Shown: positions 1 to 10,385 of the stretch, piece by piece | How positions within the stretch are numbered: position 1 is the stretch's first letter | How the letters are laid out: each line of letters opens with the position of its first letter | NCBI RefSeq assembly: GCF_037893015.1 | Contig: NC_133658.1 | Span: 170,928,659 to 170,992,658, forward strand | Source of the DNA: Macrotis lagotis | Taxonomy: Eukaryota; Chordata; Mammalia; Peramelemorphia; Peramelidae | Direction: 5' to 3' | Length of the DNA stretch: 64,000 nucleotides | Translations under genes and position numbers: made by a program | The notes under the pieces: generated by a model | What the model was told of the DNA's origin: nothing | The model's database searches: none | The model's input: the letters and a program-made list of their open reading frames with translations, nothing else

Positions 1-185
1 GGTGGTGTAGTGGAGAAAGCACCAGCCCTGGAGTCAGCAGTACCTGGGTTCAAATCCGGTCTCAGACACTTAATAATTACCTAGCTGTGTGTCCTTGGAC
101 ATACCACTTAACCCCATTTGCCTTGCAAAATAAAACTAAAAAAAAAAAAAGAAAAAACAAACAACAACAAAAAAAGAAAAACAAA
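1..185 (+). mobile_element. WSINE1-type SINE, 5' end cut by window edge
   Basis: Begins inside the A-box region (GGTGGTGTAGTGGAGAAAG) and runs through the B box and the CCTTGCAAAA tail into a long impure A/C-rich tail. Confidence 0.85.
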
Positions 186-429
186 TGAAATTATAAAGGA
201 AAACTGCCTTAATATTCCTCTAGAACCAGAGGGCAAAATAGTTATTGAAAGAATCCACTGATTACCTCCTGAAAGAGATCTCAAAATGAAAGTAGGAAGA
301 GGAAGGGAAAGAAAAGGGAGAAGGGCTGATAGATTGGGAAGATTGAGGGAGGTGGTGGTCAGCAGCAAAACTCTGGTGAGGAGGGATAGGATAAAGGAGA
401 GAGAAAAGTAATAATAAGGTTTTTCCTTC

Positions 430-785
430 ATTCTTGAAGGAGGATGCCGTGACAAGCACATGAACTGGATTTGAATGAGTGGGTTCTGTGTTAAGTCACC
501 AACCTCACTTTCTCCTCCAGTACCATCTGGGTCCAGTGGCCTGATAGGAATCAGGATGACTAGAGATGGTCTTGGATGTGAGGCAGTCAGGGTTAAGGGA
601 CTTGCCCAAGGTCACACAGCTAGTAAGTGTCAAGTGTCTGAGGCCAGATTCAAACTCAGTGGGCAGAGGTTAAGTGATTTTCCCATAGTCACATAGGTAC
701 TTAGTAGCAGACACTGGATTTGAACTCAATTCTTACCTTGTTTTCAAGTTCATTGCTATCTCCAATAGTCCATTTAGCTCCCTAG
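430..785 (-). mobile_element. Composite SINE (tailed type) joined to a second SINE body
   Basis: 430-660 reads, inverted, the tail GA..CATGCATGTCACGGCATC-like segment and a tRNA-type SINE body. 661-785 is a second, older antisense SINE body (GGTTAAGTGATTTTCCCATAG) ending TTTAGCTCCCTAG. Two elements abut. Confidence 0.65.
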
Positions 786-1045
786 AATTCATGATAGGGA
801 GTCATGTCCAGTAAGACTAGAAATGTATGCTGGGGTTAAGATCATTAAGGGCCTTAAATATTCAGCTAATCAATTTGTACTTTATCCTAGAGACGAAAGG
901 GAAAGTCATAACTAATGCTTATAGGAAGATTATTTTCACAGCATGTTAAAAGGATGAACTGGGGAGAGAAAACATTAGATGCAAGTATTTCAACTAGGAT
1001 GTTGCTGCAATTTCCCAGGTGAGAGGAAAAGCCAATGTGGTAGGT
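786..1045 (-). mobile_element. L2 LINE fragment
   Basis: Antisense L2-type sequence: GGGGTTAAGATCATTAAGGG, then TTTATCCTAGAG and TTGCTGCAATTTCCCAGGTG, in the same order as in the longer L2 copies at 31.3-33.0 and 56-57.8 kb. Confidence 0.6.
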
Positions 1046-1190
1046 AGAAAAGAACATAGGCCTAAGGTTCATATCCTGCCTGAGTGACCTTGGGTAAGTC
1101 ACTAGGCCTCTATTTTCTTATCTATAAAAAGGAAAGGGATTGGATGAGGAGATGTCTGAAGTTCTTTCCAGCTCTAGAATTGACTCTTCC
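1046..1190 (+). mobile_element. Old CORE/THER-type SINE
   Basis: GTGACCTTGGGTAAGTCACT, then TCTTATCTATAAAAAGG and GTTCTTTCCAGCTCTAGAAT, the conserved end of THER1/MIR-type elements. Confidence 0.65.
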
Positions 1191-1694
1191 ATCCTCTCCC
1201 TAAATCTCCTCTTCTCTGTACTCTTGGAGAACAGATTGCCACTCTGGGGCATAATCTGGAAGTATTTCCCTTTCAGTTCTATCATCCTATGAGCCAGGTG
1301 CACACCTGAGTTCTATGGCTGTGAGGGGGCTCCTCTACTGCCTCTGAGAACATTAAGGCCATGGAGCAGGACCACTAATCAATCAGATCTAATCTATGTA
1401 GAGGCCTGGAATGGGATTTATGGATGCTGGGTGTCCCAAAAAATCTTGGGGTTGTTTTAAGCTATTAAAGCTGGAGGATGCCCAATAGATCTTGCAGTGA
1501 CCCAGTAATTTTATCTCCCCATTTGGGTTCCTGTAGGACAGTGACCTATGAAGGCTTCTGAATTACCTAGAGAGTGACACCCACAAGTGTATAGCTATCT
1601 GTATATGGTGTTTCTTTATGGGCCTTAGGCCTACATAAAAACTCTCCCAGGTTTTTGAATACCAATGGCCTTTCTCATTCTTCTCAAAGGGGGG

Positions 1695-1840
1695 GGGCAG
1701 CTAGGTGGCATAGTGCACTGGCCCTGGAGTCAGAAGGACCTGAGTTAAAATCTGGCTTCAGTCACTTAATAATTACCTAGGTGTGACCTTGGGCAAGTCA
1801 CTTAACCCCATTGCCTTGTAAAAAAAAACAAAACATAAAA
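1695..1840 (+). mobile_element. WSINE1-type SINE
   Basis: GGGGGGGCAGCTAGGTGG head preceded by a G run, a short deletion in the A-box segment (CATAGTGCACTGG), a normal body and an A/C tail. Confidence 0.9.
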
Positions 1841-2369
1841 AGGATAATGTTTGATCCAGAGTGTAAGTACACTTAGCTTATCAACTCTATCCATGGATAT
1901 GCATACATGTGCTTGTATGTTGGGGGGGTGGAGAGAGACAGACAGAGACTGAGAGAGAAACATGCACATATGATAGGGACTGATGCTATGAGTTATATTT
2001 GATTGTTAAAAATCCAATCAATCAATTTTGTTAAATGAATGAAATCAAGATTCAAATTCAATCTTTATTATGTGCCTACCACTACAGGGCCAAATAATGA
2101 ATGGATTCAATAATATCTCAACCCAGTGATAGACTGTTTAGTTCAATTCAGTCTAACATTGAAAGGAGAGGGTGATTTCTCCTAATTGCATGGTTTCCCA
2201 TGTGTTACAGCACAGCTGCAAGATGCCTTCCTGACAAGAGGCTCTAGTTCTGGTCTTCTAGGGGTATTGAACTATGTTCCCAATTGTGATAAGTGATCAG
2301 ACTTCCTAAGGGCATGACCCCACACCCTGGGCTTGGCTTGAGGTCAAGGACTTGAGACCTTCCTACTCT

Positions 2370-2590
2370 GCTGAATCTGAAGATGTGTATATATATAATA
2401 TGTTTACACAGAGATAGAGAAAGAGAAAATTATATTTATAGGAGTTTATATAATTTCTACATAAATTCTATATAAATATATAAAGTATAAAATATGATTT
2501 CTATATAAATATATATTATATTTATGTGTTTATATGTAATTTATGGATACGAATTTTATAAATATTGCATATATAAACTTTCATTTTTGT
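2370..2590. repeat. AT-rich low-complexity tract
   Basis: Repeated TATATAAAT-type words over 200 bases, probably a degenerate AT microsatellite. Confidence 0.7.
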
Positions 2591-2627
2591 TCTCCTGTTT
2601 ATAGAAAACTATGTTTTTCCAGGAGTG

Positions 2628-2786
2628 TAATTTCTTTTTTTTTTTTTAAAGGAAAAGCAGGGTTAAGTGACTTGCCTGAAGTCACACAGCTAGGCAATTA
2701 TTAAGTGTCTGAGGCCAGATTTGAACTCAGGTAATCCTGACTCTAGGGCTGGTGCTCTATCCACTGTGTCACCTTGCTGTCCCCAA
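2628..2786 (-). mobile_element. WSINE1-type SINE
   Basis: Poly-T head, GGTTAAGTGACTTGCC, the inverted B box GATTTGAACTCAGG and GCTGTCCCC at the 5' end. Diverged copy. Confidence 0.88.
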
Positions 2787-3197
2787 GAGTGTGGTTTCAA
2801 CATGCCTTCACTACATTTTCTACTTTCAAATAGAGTTTACCTGCTCTTCTTACCCTTGTGCCACAGCTGTGCTGAAGAGGAGATGTATCTCCCAGGCTTC
2901 TACAAACATCCTGGTCTCTCCCTCAATCTCATGTAAATATGTGTGTATGGATTTCATATATATTCATCTATATTATGTATTTAATATATTTGTATATAAA
3001 AACTAGAAACACTATCAGCCTCTCCCCCTAACAACACTCCCCCAGATGAATTTGGCAGTTACTGGGGGCTGCCCCCTCACCTGGCCCAGGAGGGACCTCC
3101 TTCGCAGTTGGCTTCACCACCTTTCACTGCCAGTTCTTGTGAGCATCTCTAGAAACTCTCAGCTCTGGTCATCCTACCAAAGTCTCAGAAGGAAAGG

Positions 3198-3495
3198 GCA
3201 GGGGCAGTTGCGTGGCACAATGAATAGAGCGCCGGACCTAGACCTGAGTTCAAATTCGAACTCAAACTCTTGATACTTACTATCACACTATGTGTGACCT
3301 TGTATGAATCCTTTTTTTTTTTTAGGTTTTTGCAAGGCAAATGAGGTTAAGTGGCTTGCCCAAGGCCACACAGCTAGGTAATTATTAAGTGTCTGAGACT
3401 GGATTTGAACCCAGGTACCCCTGACTCCAGGGTTGGTGCTCTATCCACTGCGCCACCTAGCTGCCCCTGAGTGAATCATTTTATTGGGTTAGGAA
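3198..3495 (+). mobile_element. Old tRNA-type SINE split by a younger SINE
   Basis: The head GGGGCAGTTGCGTGGCACAA runs to TGTGTGACCTTGTATGAATC, is interrupted at 3311-3468, and resumes TGAGTGAATCATTTTATTGG. TGAATC on both sides looks like a short target-site duplication. Confidence 0.7.
3311..3468 (-). mobile_element. WSINE1-type SINE nested in the SINE at 3198-3495
   Basis: Poly-T, TTTTTGCAAGGCAAATGAGG, inverted B box, GCGCCACCTAGCTGCCCC. Complete length, inserted in reverse into an older copy. Confidence 0.9.
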
Positions 3496-3543
3496 AAGAA
3501 AGGGAAGAGGCAGCATCTGTAGACTCAACCCACCACTAGACCC

Positions 3544-3592
3544 TGTTCCTTCTAGGCTGTCTTCAAAGCTCAAGAATCTTGGAGACCAGAAG
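3544..3592. repeat. Left arm of a 49-bp inverted repeat
   Basis: TGTTCCTTCTAGGCTGTCTT... to ...GAGACCAGAAG; its reverse complement is at 4163-4211 with one mismatch. It lies directly 5' of the SINE at 3600. Confidence 0.9.
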
Positions 3593-3599
3593 TAAAGGC

Positions 3600-3775
3600 A
3601 GGGGCAGCTAGGTGGCGCAGTGGATAGAGCACGGGGCCCTGGAGTCAGGGGTACCTGGGTTCAAATCCAGTCTCAGACATTAAATAATTACCTAGCTGTG
3701 TGGCCTTGGGCAAGCCACTTAACCCCATTTGCCTTGCAAAAAAAACAAAAAAACAAAAACCTAAAAAAAAAAAGA
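3600..3775 (+). mobile_element. WSINE1-type SINE
   Basis: Full-length head GGGGCAGCTAGGTGGCGCAG, a B box and an A-rich tail. Close to the family pattern, so relatively young. Confidence 0.92.
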
Positions 3776-3854
3776 ATATAACAACAAAAAACAAAAACAA
3801 AATTTCCTGTTTTCAATATGGTTATATTCTGCTGTAGAACTATCCTGGTGATTC

Positions 3855-3995
3855 ACGTCAGTGCATTCAGTTCTATTATTCCTGTTTTATAGGTGAGGAA
3901 ACTGAGTGAGGCTCCAAGATGACTAAATAATTTTTGAACCCAGAGTCTAAGCTGAAGCACAACTCTACCCACTGTATCACACTCTCTCTAAGGAC
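3855..3995 (+). mobile_element. MIR fragment
   Basis: CTGTTTTATAGGTGAGGAAACTGAG followed by AGATGACTAAATAA, TTTTTGAACCCAGAG and CTACCCACTGTATCAC: MIR core and 3' half, diverged. Confidence 0.65.
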
Positions 3996-4162
3996 ATATA
4001 TTGATAAGTAAATAGATTATTCTAGCTCTTTCCTCCATGATGGCAGTGAAGGCAAAGTAGGAAGGAGTTGTCTCCTCAAGACAAAAATCAAATCAAAGAA
4101 CTTAATACCAAGTAAACAGAACAGATCCTAATAAAAAGAAAAAGTTAAATATCCCTCCTCAT

Positions 4163-4211
4163 CTTCTGGTCCCCAAGATTCTTGAGCTTTGAAGACAGCC
4201 TAGAAGGAACA
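4163..4211. repeat. Right arm of a 49-bp inverted repeat
   Basis: CTTCTGGTCCCCAAGATTCT... to ...CTAGAAGGAACA, the reverse complement of 3544-3592 except for one base. Confidence 0.9.
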
Positions 4212-4321
4212 AATTTAATTACTCTGCCATCATTAAATTTCCCTTGACCATGGAGTCTACTGACAATTAATCAATCAACACTGATTAATGCACCTGTCAT
4301 TAATGTGCCTCTAAAGAAAGC

Positions 4322-4466
4322 CCTCTAGGGGCTGTGGATAGAGCACTAGGCCCTGGAGTCAGAAGGACCTGAGTTCAAATGCTGCCTCAGACACTTAATA
4401 ATTACCTAGCTGTGTGACCTTGGGCAAATCACTTAACCCCATTGCTCAAAAAATTTTAAAAAAATA
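4322..4466 (+). mobile_element. WSINE1-type SINE, head shortened
   Basis: Starts CTAGGGGCTGTGGATAGAGC, lacking most of the A box; body and tail are normal. Confidence 0.87.
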
Positions 4467-4604
4467 GCAAGCCTTCTAAAAGAAAATTGAGGAAAATATC
4501 CCTGATCCAGGACTTTATCAGTGATTGTCAAATAGTAGGTGCTTTAAAAATGCTCACATAATGAAAATATGGTTAACATGGCTATACATGTATAATCTAT
4601 ATCA

Positions 4605-4735
4605 GACTTATGGCTGTCAAGAGGAGGAGAGAGGAAGAAGAACATAGAAATCAATCTTACAAAAGAGGAATGTTGAAAACTATCTTTGCATGTAGTTGGA
4701 AAAATAAATTTAAAAATTTATTGTTTTATAAAATG
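4605..4735 (+). mobile_element. L1 3'-end fragment
   Basis: AAAACTATCTTTGCATGTAG then TTGGAAAAATAAATTT, the conserved end of marsupial L1 also seen at 10.3, 12.7 and 55.2 kb. Confidence 0.65.
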
Positions 4736-5037
4736 CTCATTGACTTGACTCACTGACACTAATACTCATGTTCCTATGGATATTAAGACCATCAAAAATA
4801 ATATTAAGTAGGCTATAAAGAAATGATATGGGATTGATGTGGCCAGCCCCTTGATCTCTAGGAGAGAAGAAGGCAGCCCCAAACCATGATGCTCTGGGTA
4901 TTATCCACAAAAATTAGAATTAGCTTAACTACATCCAACTAACCTGCACAAATCCATTACATGGATTTTTCTTTTTTTATTTAAATTATCTGAGGAGGGA
5001 GAGAACAACTGGGGGGTGGGGTTAGATCACAGAAAAC

Positions 5038-5378
5038 TTTGGACAGCTAGGAGGTGCAGTGGATAGAGTACCAGTCCTGTAGTCAGGAAGACCTGGGTTC
5101 AAATCTGCACTCAGACACTTGATACTTACTAGCTTTGTGACCCTGAACAAGTCACTTGACCCTGATTGCTTATCGGCCTGGACAATTCCAATTGTCCTTC
5201 TCTTTATCTGTCCACTGGATCCAGATGGCTCTGGAGGAGAAAGCAAGACTGGTGACCTAGCTCAGCATCCTCTCACTCAAATCCACTTCCCTTACATGTC
5301 ATGGCATCACCTTCTTGATGCCCTGGTCTTCTGAGAGAAGGAAGGACAAACCACAACCACCTTTGTTTTGCCCAGGAA
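5038..5378 (+). mobile_element. Composite SINE with extended tail
   Basis: tRNA-type head GGACAGCTAGGAGGTGCAGT, then a second half GATCCAGATGGCTCTGGAGG, CATGTCATGGCATCACCTTC and AAGGAAGGACAAACCACAAC. This tailed SINE type is distinct from WSINE1; I think it is the RTE-mobilised group, but the name is not certain. Confidence 0.75.
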
Positions 5379-5500
5379 GTAGCCTCGAGTCAATAAGCCA
5401 GCCACCGTAAGAGCAGGGCATTGGTGGCTTTGTGCTACTTTTGAAAAGTAAGTGTCCTTCTTGTTCCATCCTTGATTACCAACCTCCAGGGTCCTTTTGT

Positions 5501-5550
5501 GGGGCAGTTAGGTGGCGGCAGTGGATAGAACTCTGGGTTTGGAAACTAGA
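5501..5550 (+). mobile_element. SINE 5' fragment
   Basis: Only the head survives: GGGGCAGTTAGGTGGCGGCA then GTGGATAGAACTC. Confidence 0.6.
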
Positions 5551-5779
5551 AAACTCACTGACCAAGAACTAAGTCTTTTCCTAGTGTGATGGGAGAAATC
5601 ATGCAGGCTCCCCACTAGGAGGAGGATAGGGGATTCACAACTGTGAGCAGTTCTCTCTGGGTCCACACTTAATTAGCACCCTGCCTGGAGAGTAGAATAT
5701 TTTGTGAAGGATGGGGAAGTCCTAGGGGAAAGACCGAAAGAGGTTAACAAACCAATTAATTGGATTGTTGGGGGAGAAT

Positions 5780-6450
5780 GATTAACCAAATCCAAAGAAC
5801 CTAGTAACTTTCCCCGGGATCCTAAGATTCTGCCTCAGATCTGGAGCTGGTTTTAGGGTGGCCTTGCCAGTGGGGAGGACATGCCCTTTGGTCTTAGTGG
5901 CCGGGGGGGCCGTAGGGTGGATGACCCCTGAGGAGCTGGGTGGGGTCCAGCCGCGTTGGGGAAGGTGAGATCCCCTGGGAAAATGGGAGGCGGGGGTGGA
6001 GGCTGGGAGCTGCAAGCTTCGGCCTGCAGCTTGGCCTATTGAAGTGGTAATGAGGCAGAGGGTTTGCCTCCAGGCTGGGAATCTGGGGCAGAACTTGGAT
6101 GCTGGCTTTTCTGGGGAATTGGGGGGTCCAGGGAGGGGAGATGGGTGGGGGAAGGGTGGGAAGGAAGTCTCGGGATCAGAGGGGAAAGGAAGTGTGAAGG
6201 AAGCAGAAGAAGGTGGGCAGGTTTGAGGCCTCGGGTGACAAGGTTCCCCTCCTGAGAAAACCTGCGGCTGAGGGAAAAATCCCATTCCCCGGCCCCTCCC
6301 AGCCCAACCAACCGCCACCTGCACTTCCCCGACTTTTTAGGATGCTTCAGGGCCTCCGGGGACTCAAGGCAGGGAAACCGGACATTCTAGAGAGCCAGAG
6401 GGCCCCCTAGTATGGCCTGTAGCCCCTGGAAACTGCCTCAAGAATTCACC
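5780..6450. other. Isolated GC-rich, CpG-poor segment
   Basis: GC content rises clearly here compared with both flanks, with G-rich runs (GGGGAGATGGGTGGGGGAAG) and scattered CpGs. Open frames on both strands are proline- or glycine-rich composition artefacts and match no family I know. It could be an eroded CpG island or regulatory element; no exon is visible. Confidence 0.4.
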
Positions 6451-6519
6451 CTAGCCCTAGCCGTGGCCACCTCTACTCATCTCAGTTCTTTCTGACTAGC
6501 TGCCTAGAGAAATTTGCTA

Positions 6520-6676
6520 TTTTTCTTTTTCTTTTTTTTGCAAGGCAATGGGCTTAAGTGGCTTGCCCAAGGCCACACAGCTAGGTAATTATTAAATGTC
6601 TGAGGGCAGATTTGAACCCAGGTCCTCCTGACTCCAGGGCTGGTGCTTTATGCACTGGGCCACCTAGCTGCCCCCT
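6520..6676 (-). mobile_element. WSINE1-type SINE
   Basis: TTTTTTTTGCAAGGCAATGG, inverted body, CACCTAGCTGCCCCC. Complete. Confidence 0.92.
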
Positions 6677-7159
6677 AAAATTTGCTATTTTTTCAAAGCA
6701 TTTTATCATATACACTGTTTCATTGGAAGCCCAAAACCCCAACTGGGCTAGGGAGGCATGAAAGTCTGAGACTCCCAATGTGGCAGCAGTTAAGAAGGCT
6801 GGGCCTTAATTTTGGTTCTGGAGAGGAGTCAAAAAGGATAATGGACAAACCTTTAGTGGGAGTTCTCTCATATTAAAATGTCTTCTCGTTGGGCTCAAGT
6901 CCATACAGACTATAGAGAAAGGTACCAGAAATTAAAAGTTTCATGCTATCTAGACTGCCTTTTTAATTTTTCAGTCTGTTTCTTACTGCTGAGCTCAAAT
7001 TCAAATATTTATTTGGATTAAATATTTTCAAATTCCAGAAAGCTATACTCTAATCCCTCATGGTGGTATGAAAGAGACTGGTTTTTCAAGAACTATATGT
7101 CAATAAAAGACACAGTTTTGAGTATGTTTAACCTTTCCAAGAACTGGATTACAACAAGG

Positions 7160-7330
7160 CCCTTGATAGATGAATGAATGAATGAATGAATAAAAAAAGC
7201 ATTTATTAAAGTCTTACTGTATGCATTTACTATACAGTAAGCACTGTGCTAAGCTCTTGGGATACAAACACAAACTAAAGTCTTTGCCCTCATAGAGTTT
7301 ACATTTTAACAGAGTCAATACATAGAGAGG
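7160..7330 (-). mobile_element. L2 3' end, preceded by (GAAT)n
   Basis: A (GAAT)n run, then GCATTTATTAAAGTCTTACT, AAGCACTGTGCTAAGCTCTT, GGGATACAAAC and CCCTCATAGAGTTTACATTT: the inverted L2 3' end. Confidence 0.75.
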
Positions 7331-8137
7331 AGAGGTGGTCAGGAAGGGATATCTTGGTCTGGAAAGTTATAGGGATGGTGAGTGAATCATTGGGGATTAG
7401 ACTGACATACACTTTCCAATAATCATGAAAGTGTGGATTTCATTATGACTCTTAAAGACTGGAGATGCAGGGAATAAGAAAACTTTTTTCTACCAAGGGC
7501 CATTTGGACATTTATAACATCATTCAATGGCCATACAAAATTATCGATTTAAAAATTAGCTTGTTATATTTGGTCAAACATTTAACTAATTCACCCCTAA
7601 AAAGTTCTTAGATTTATTTAATTGCAAGTTCTGCCTGTGACTGCTATGGCAGCACCAAACCAAATGATTTATTTTGACCTTATATAGCCTGCAGATCAAA
7701 TATAAAAGCTTTTAATTTCACCTTCAAAGTCTTTTCTAACCTGGTCCCTTCCTACCTTTCCAGTCTTTGTCACACCTTAACTCCCCCCCCCCTTCCCCCC
7801 ACCCACTAGCATGAGCCAATCCATCTCCTCGCCTACAATCACACCTTACACATGGGAGCTTTTAATACAATGAATTTTGAGCTGAACTGATCAAATGCAC
7901 AGAGATGTAAAATAGGAAACTCATTTAAAGAAGAGAAAGTATTTCTGTTTGAATGTTTCTTAGAATATGAGAAGGGGAATAGTGGGAGATGAGTTTGAAA
8001 AGGTAGTTTGAAGATAGTCCTGGCAGGCTTTGAATGACAAGTTAAGCCAATAGATTTTATTCACAAGACAAATAGGAGTCAAGGAAAGGCAGAGGCAAGA
8101 GTATTAGATGTGCATTTTTTAAAAAAAAAATTAATGT
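7331..8137. other. Non-coding, mostly old repeat remains
   Basis: Traces of diverged LINE-like sequence (CTAACCTGGTCCCTTCCTAC near 7740; GGCAGGCTTTGAATGACAAG near 8020). C-runs at 7780-7800. No exon seen. Confidence 0.4.
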
Positions 8138-8290
8138 TGGGGCAGCCAGTTGATGCAGTGGATAGAGCACCATCTGGAGTCAAGCGAAGCTGAGTTCAAA
8201 ACTGACCTCAGACACTTAATAATTGCCTAGCTGTGTGACCTTGGGCAAATCACTTAACACCATTAATTTTTAACTCCATTTTCTTAACTA
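8138..8290 (+). mobile_element. WSINE1-type SINE, diverged
   Basis: GGGGCAGCCAGTTGATGCAG head, GTTCAAAACTGACCTCAGAC and a T/A-rich damaged tail. Confidence 0.85.
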
Positions 8291-8384
8291 AAAATTTTAA
8301 AAAATTAATGTCAATATATAGGATTGATTAAAAGTAGGGAAAAGACTAAGAATCTATTAAGTGCCCTTTAGGATTATAGTTATT

Positions 8385-8570
8385 TGTCCTTTCTCAAAGA
8401 GGACCATTACATCAGGAAAGTGATGTCATGACATGCAAATAAATTGGATTTAATTGAGGAAGAGATGTTCAAAGTCATCAACCTCACTTACTTCTCAGAC
8501 CCATCTGGATCAAGTGGTCAGATATGGATCAGGACAGCCAGAGATGGCCCTAGATACAGCAGTATATCTT
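8385..8570 (-). mobile_element. Tail half of a composite SINE
   Basis: TCAAAGAGGACCATTACATC, ATGTCATGACATGCAAATAA, then CAGACCCATCTGGATCAAGT, inverted; the head is missing. Confidence 0.7.
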
Positions 8571-8799
8571 GACCTTTTAAACTAAGATCTTTAAGAGGTC
8601 TCAAATTTGACTGAGGCAATGCCCATTCAGTGATTAAGGATAGGTAAGAAAGAAATGAGGCAAAGAACGGCCTGTTTTTCCTAGACAAACAAACAAATCT
8701 GGAAGCAGAAGACTCTCTGGATTTCTAGACAAAACAGAAATTAATGCTATCTACATTCACTTTGAGCCATCTAACCAAGTGGGGCTTGACCAGGGCCCT

Positions 8800-8935
8800 A
8801 TTGTTGATTAAGAGGGAAGGGAAAGAAAAAGGAAATGGGAAAGGGAAGAAAGTAAGAAAGAAAGAAAAAAGGAAGAAAAGAAATAAGAGATGGAGCATAT
8901 TAGAGGAAAGAAAGAGGTTGAGTTAAGGAACAGAA
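8800..8935 (+). repeat. GA-rich purine tract
   Basis: Runs of GGGAAAGGGAAGAAAG-type words, strongly strand-asymmetric. Low-complexity, no coding signal. Confidence 0.75.
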
Positions 8936-8949
8936 AAATAGAATGAGGT

Positions 8950-9050
8950 CTTCTAATTGTACCCTCCCTCATTTAAATCCAATAAATTTGCATGTCATGG
9001 CATCACCTCCCTGATGTTATGATCTTTTTCAAGAAAGAAGAACAAACTTG
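8950..9050 (+). mobile_element. Composite SINE tail fragment
   Basis: TTTGCATGTCATGGCATCAC, CTCCCTGATGTTATGATC and AAGAAAGAAGAACAAAC: the tailed SINE 3' end in the plus direction. Confidence 0.7.
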
Positions 9051-9059
9051 TATCCTGAA

Positions 9060-9693
9060 AAAAGATCATGGAAAAAGGTAAAAATGCCATGTGTACAAAA
9101 ATATTCATAGCAACTCTGTTTATAGTGGCAAAGAATTGGAAATTGAGGGCATACCCATCATTTGGGGAATGGCTGATCAAATTGTGGTATAGATATATGA
9201 TGAAACACTATTGTTCTATAAGAAATTATGAGGTGGAAGTATCTGCATGAACTGATGTCGAGCAAGATGAGCAGAACCAGAAAAGCAGTGTACACCCTAA
9301 CAGCAACATGGGGGTGATGATCAACCTTGATGGACTTGCTCATTCTATCAGTGCAACAATCAGGGACAATTTTGGGCTATCTTCGATGGAGAATACCATC
9401 TCTATCCAGAGAAAGAATTGTGGAGTTTGAACAAAGACCAAAGACTATTACCTTCAATTTAGGGGAAAAAAGGCCGTTACTTATTATGTAATTTTACTAT
9501 CTCTTATACCTTATTTTTCTTCCTTAAGGATATGATTTCTCTCTCATCACATTCAACTTAGTTCAATGTATACCATGGAAACAATTTAAGACTAGCAGAC
9601 TGCCTTCTGTGGGGGGTCGGGGGAGGGAAGCAAGATTGGGGAGAAATTGTAAAACTCAAAATGAATAAAATCTTTCTTAAGAAATAAAAAAGT
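9060..9693 (+). mobile_element. L1 3' end, split by a SINE
   Basis: Encodes a decayed ORF2 C-terminus (IFIATLFIVAKNWKLRAYPS, then EWLIKLWYRYM) that matches the therian L1 pattern of FIAALF.VAK.W. The L1 3' UTR follows (CCAGAGAAAGAATTGTGGAG, ATATGATTTCTCTCTCATCA). Confidence 0.85.
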
Positions 9694-9855
9694 ATGGGGC
9701 GGCTAGGTGGCGTAGTGGATAAAGCACCGGCCTTGGAGTCAGGAGTACCTGGGTTCAAATCCGGTCTCAGACACTTGATAATTACCTAGCTGTGTGGCCT
9801 TGGGCAAGCCACTTAACCCCGTTGCAAAAAAAATAAAAAAACCTAAAAAAATAAA
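9694..9855 (+). mobile_element. WSINE1-type SINE between two L1 pieces
   Basis: GGGGCGGCTAGGTGGCGTAG head, normal body and an A-rich tail ending at the next L1 piece. Young-looking. Confidence 0.92.
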
Positions 9856-10385
9856 ATAAAGAAATTATGAGGGATGGAATTTCAGGACAATCTGAACTGA
9901 AGTTGAGTAAAATGAGCAGAATCAGAAAGACATTGACACACTAACACCAATGTGGGTGATAATCAACCATGATGGACTTTTTGGTTTCAGCAATAAAATA
10001 ATCAAAGACAATTTTAAAAGACTTGTGAAAGATAATGCCATCTGTATCCAGAGGACAATTGTGGAATTTAAATGAAGACCAAAGCTTATTATCTTCAACT
10101 TTTAAAAGTTGTCTTATGTATTGTGTCACTTTTTCTCTCTAATGTTTTCTTTATTCCGTTTGATCTGATTCTTCTCTCAGAACATGTTCAATATCGATCT
10201 GTGTTTAGCCTGGTTATAGATGTAGAACCTATATCAGATTTCTTTCTGTCAGGGAAGGGGAGAGGGAAATGAGGGAGGGAGAAAAACTGTAAAACTCAAA
10301 ACTTGCAAAAAAAATGATTGGTAAAAACTACGATTGCATGTAGTTGGAAAAACAAATAAATAAAATATTTAAATGTTTTTAAAAA
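9856..10385 (+). mobile_element. L1 3' end, second fragment
   Basis: GAAATTATGAGGGATGGAAT, AACACCAATGTGGGTGATAA and TGCATGTAGTTGGAAAAAC. It repeats the same L1 interval as 9060-9693 with different divergence, so it is a separate older copy rather than a continuation. Confidence 0.8.

Noticed and set aside
5782-6324. 180-codon minus-strand open frame, proline-rich
   Set aside because: Explained by GC-rich composition; no domain, splice signal or conserved pattern visible.
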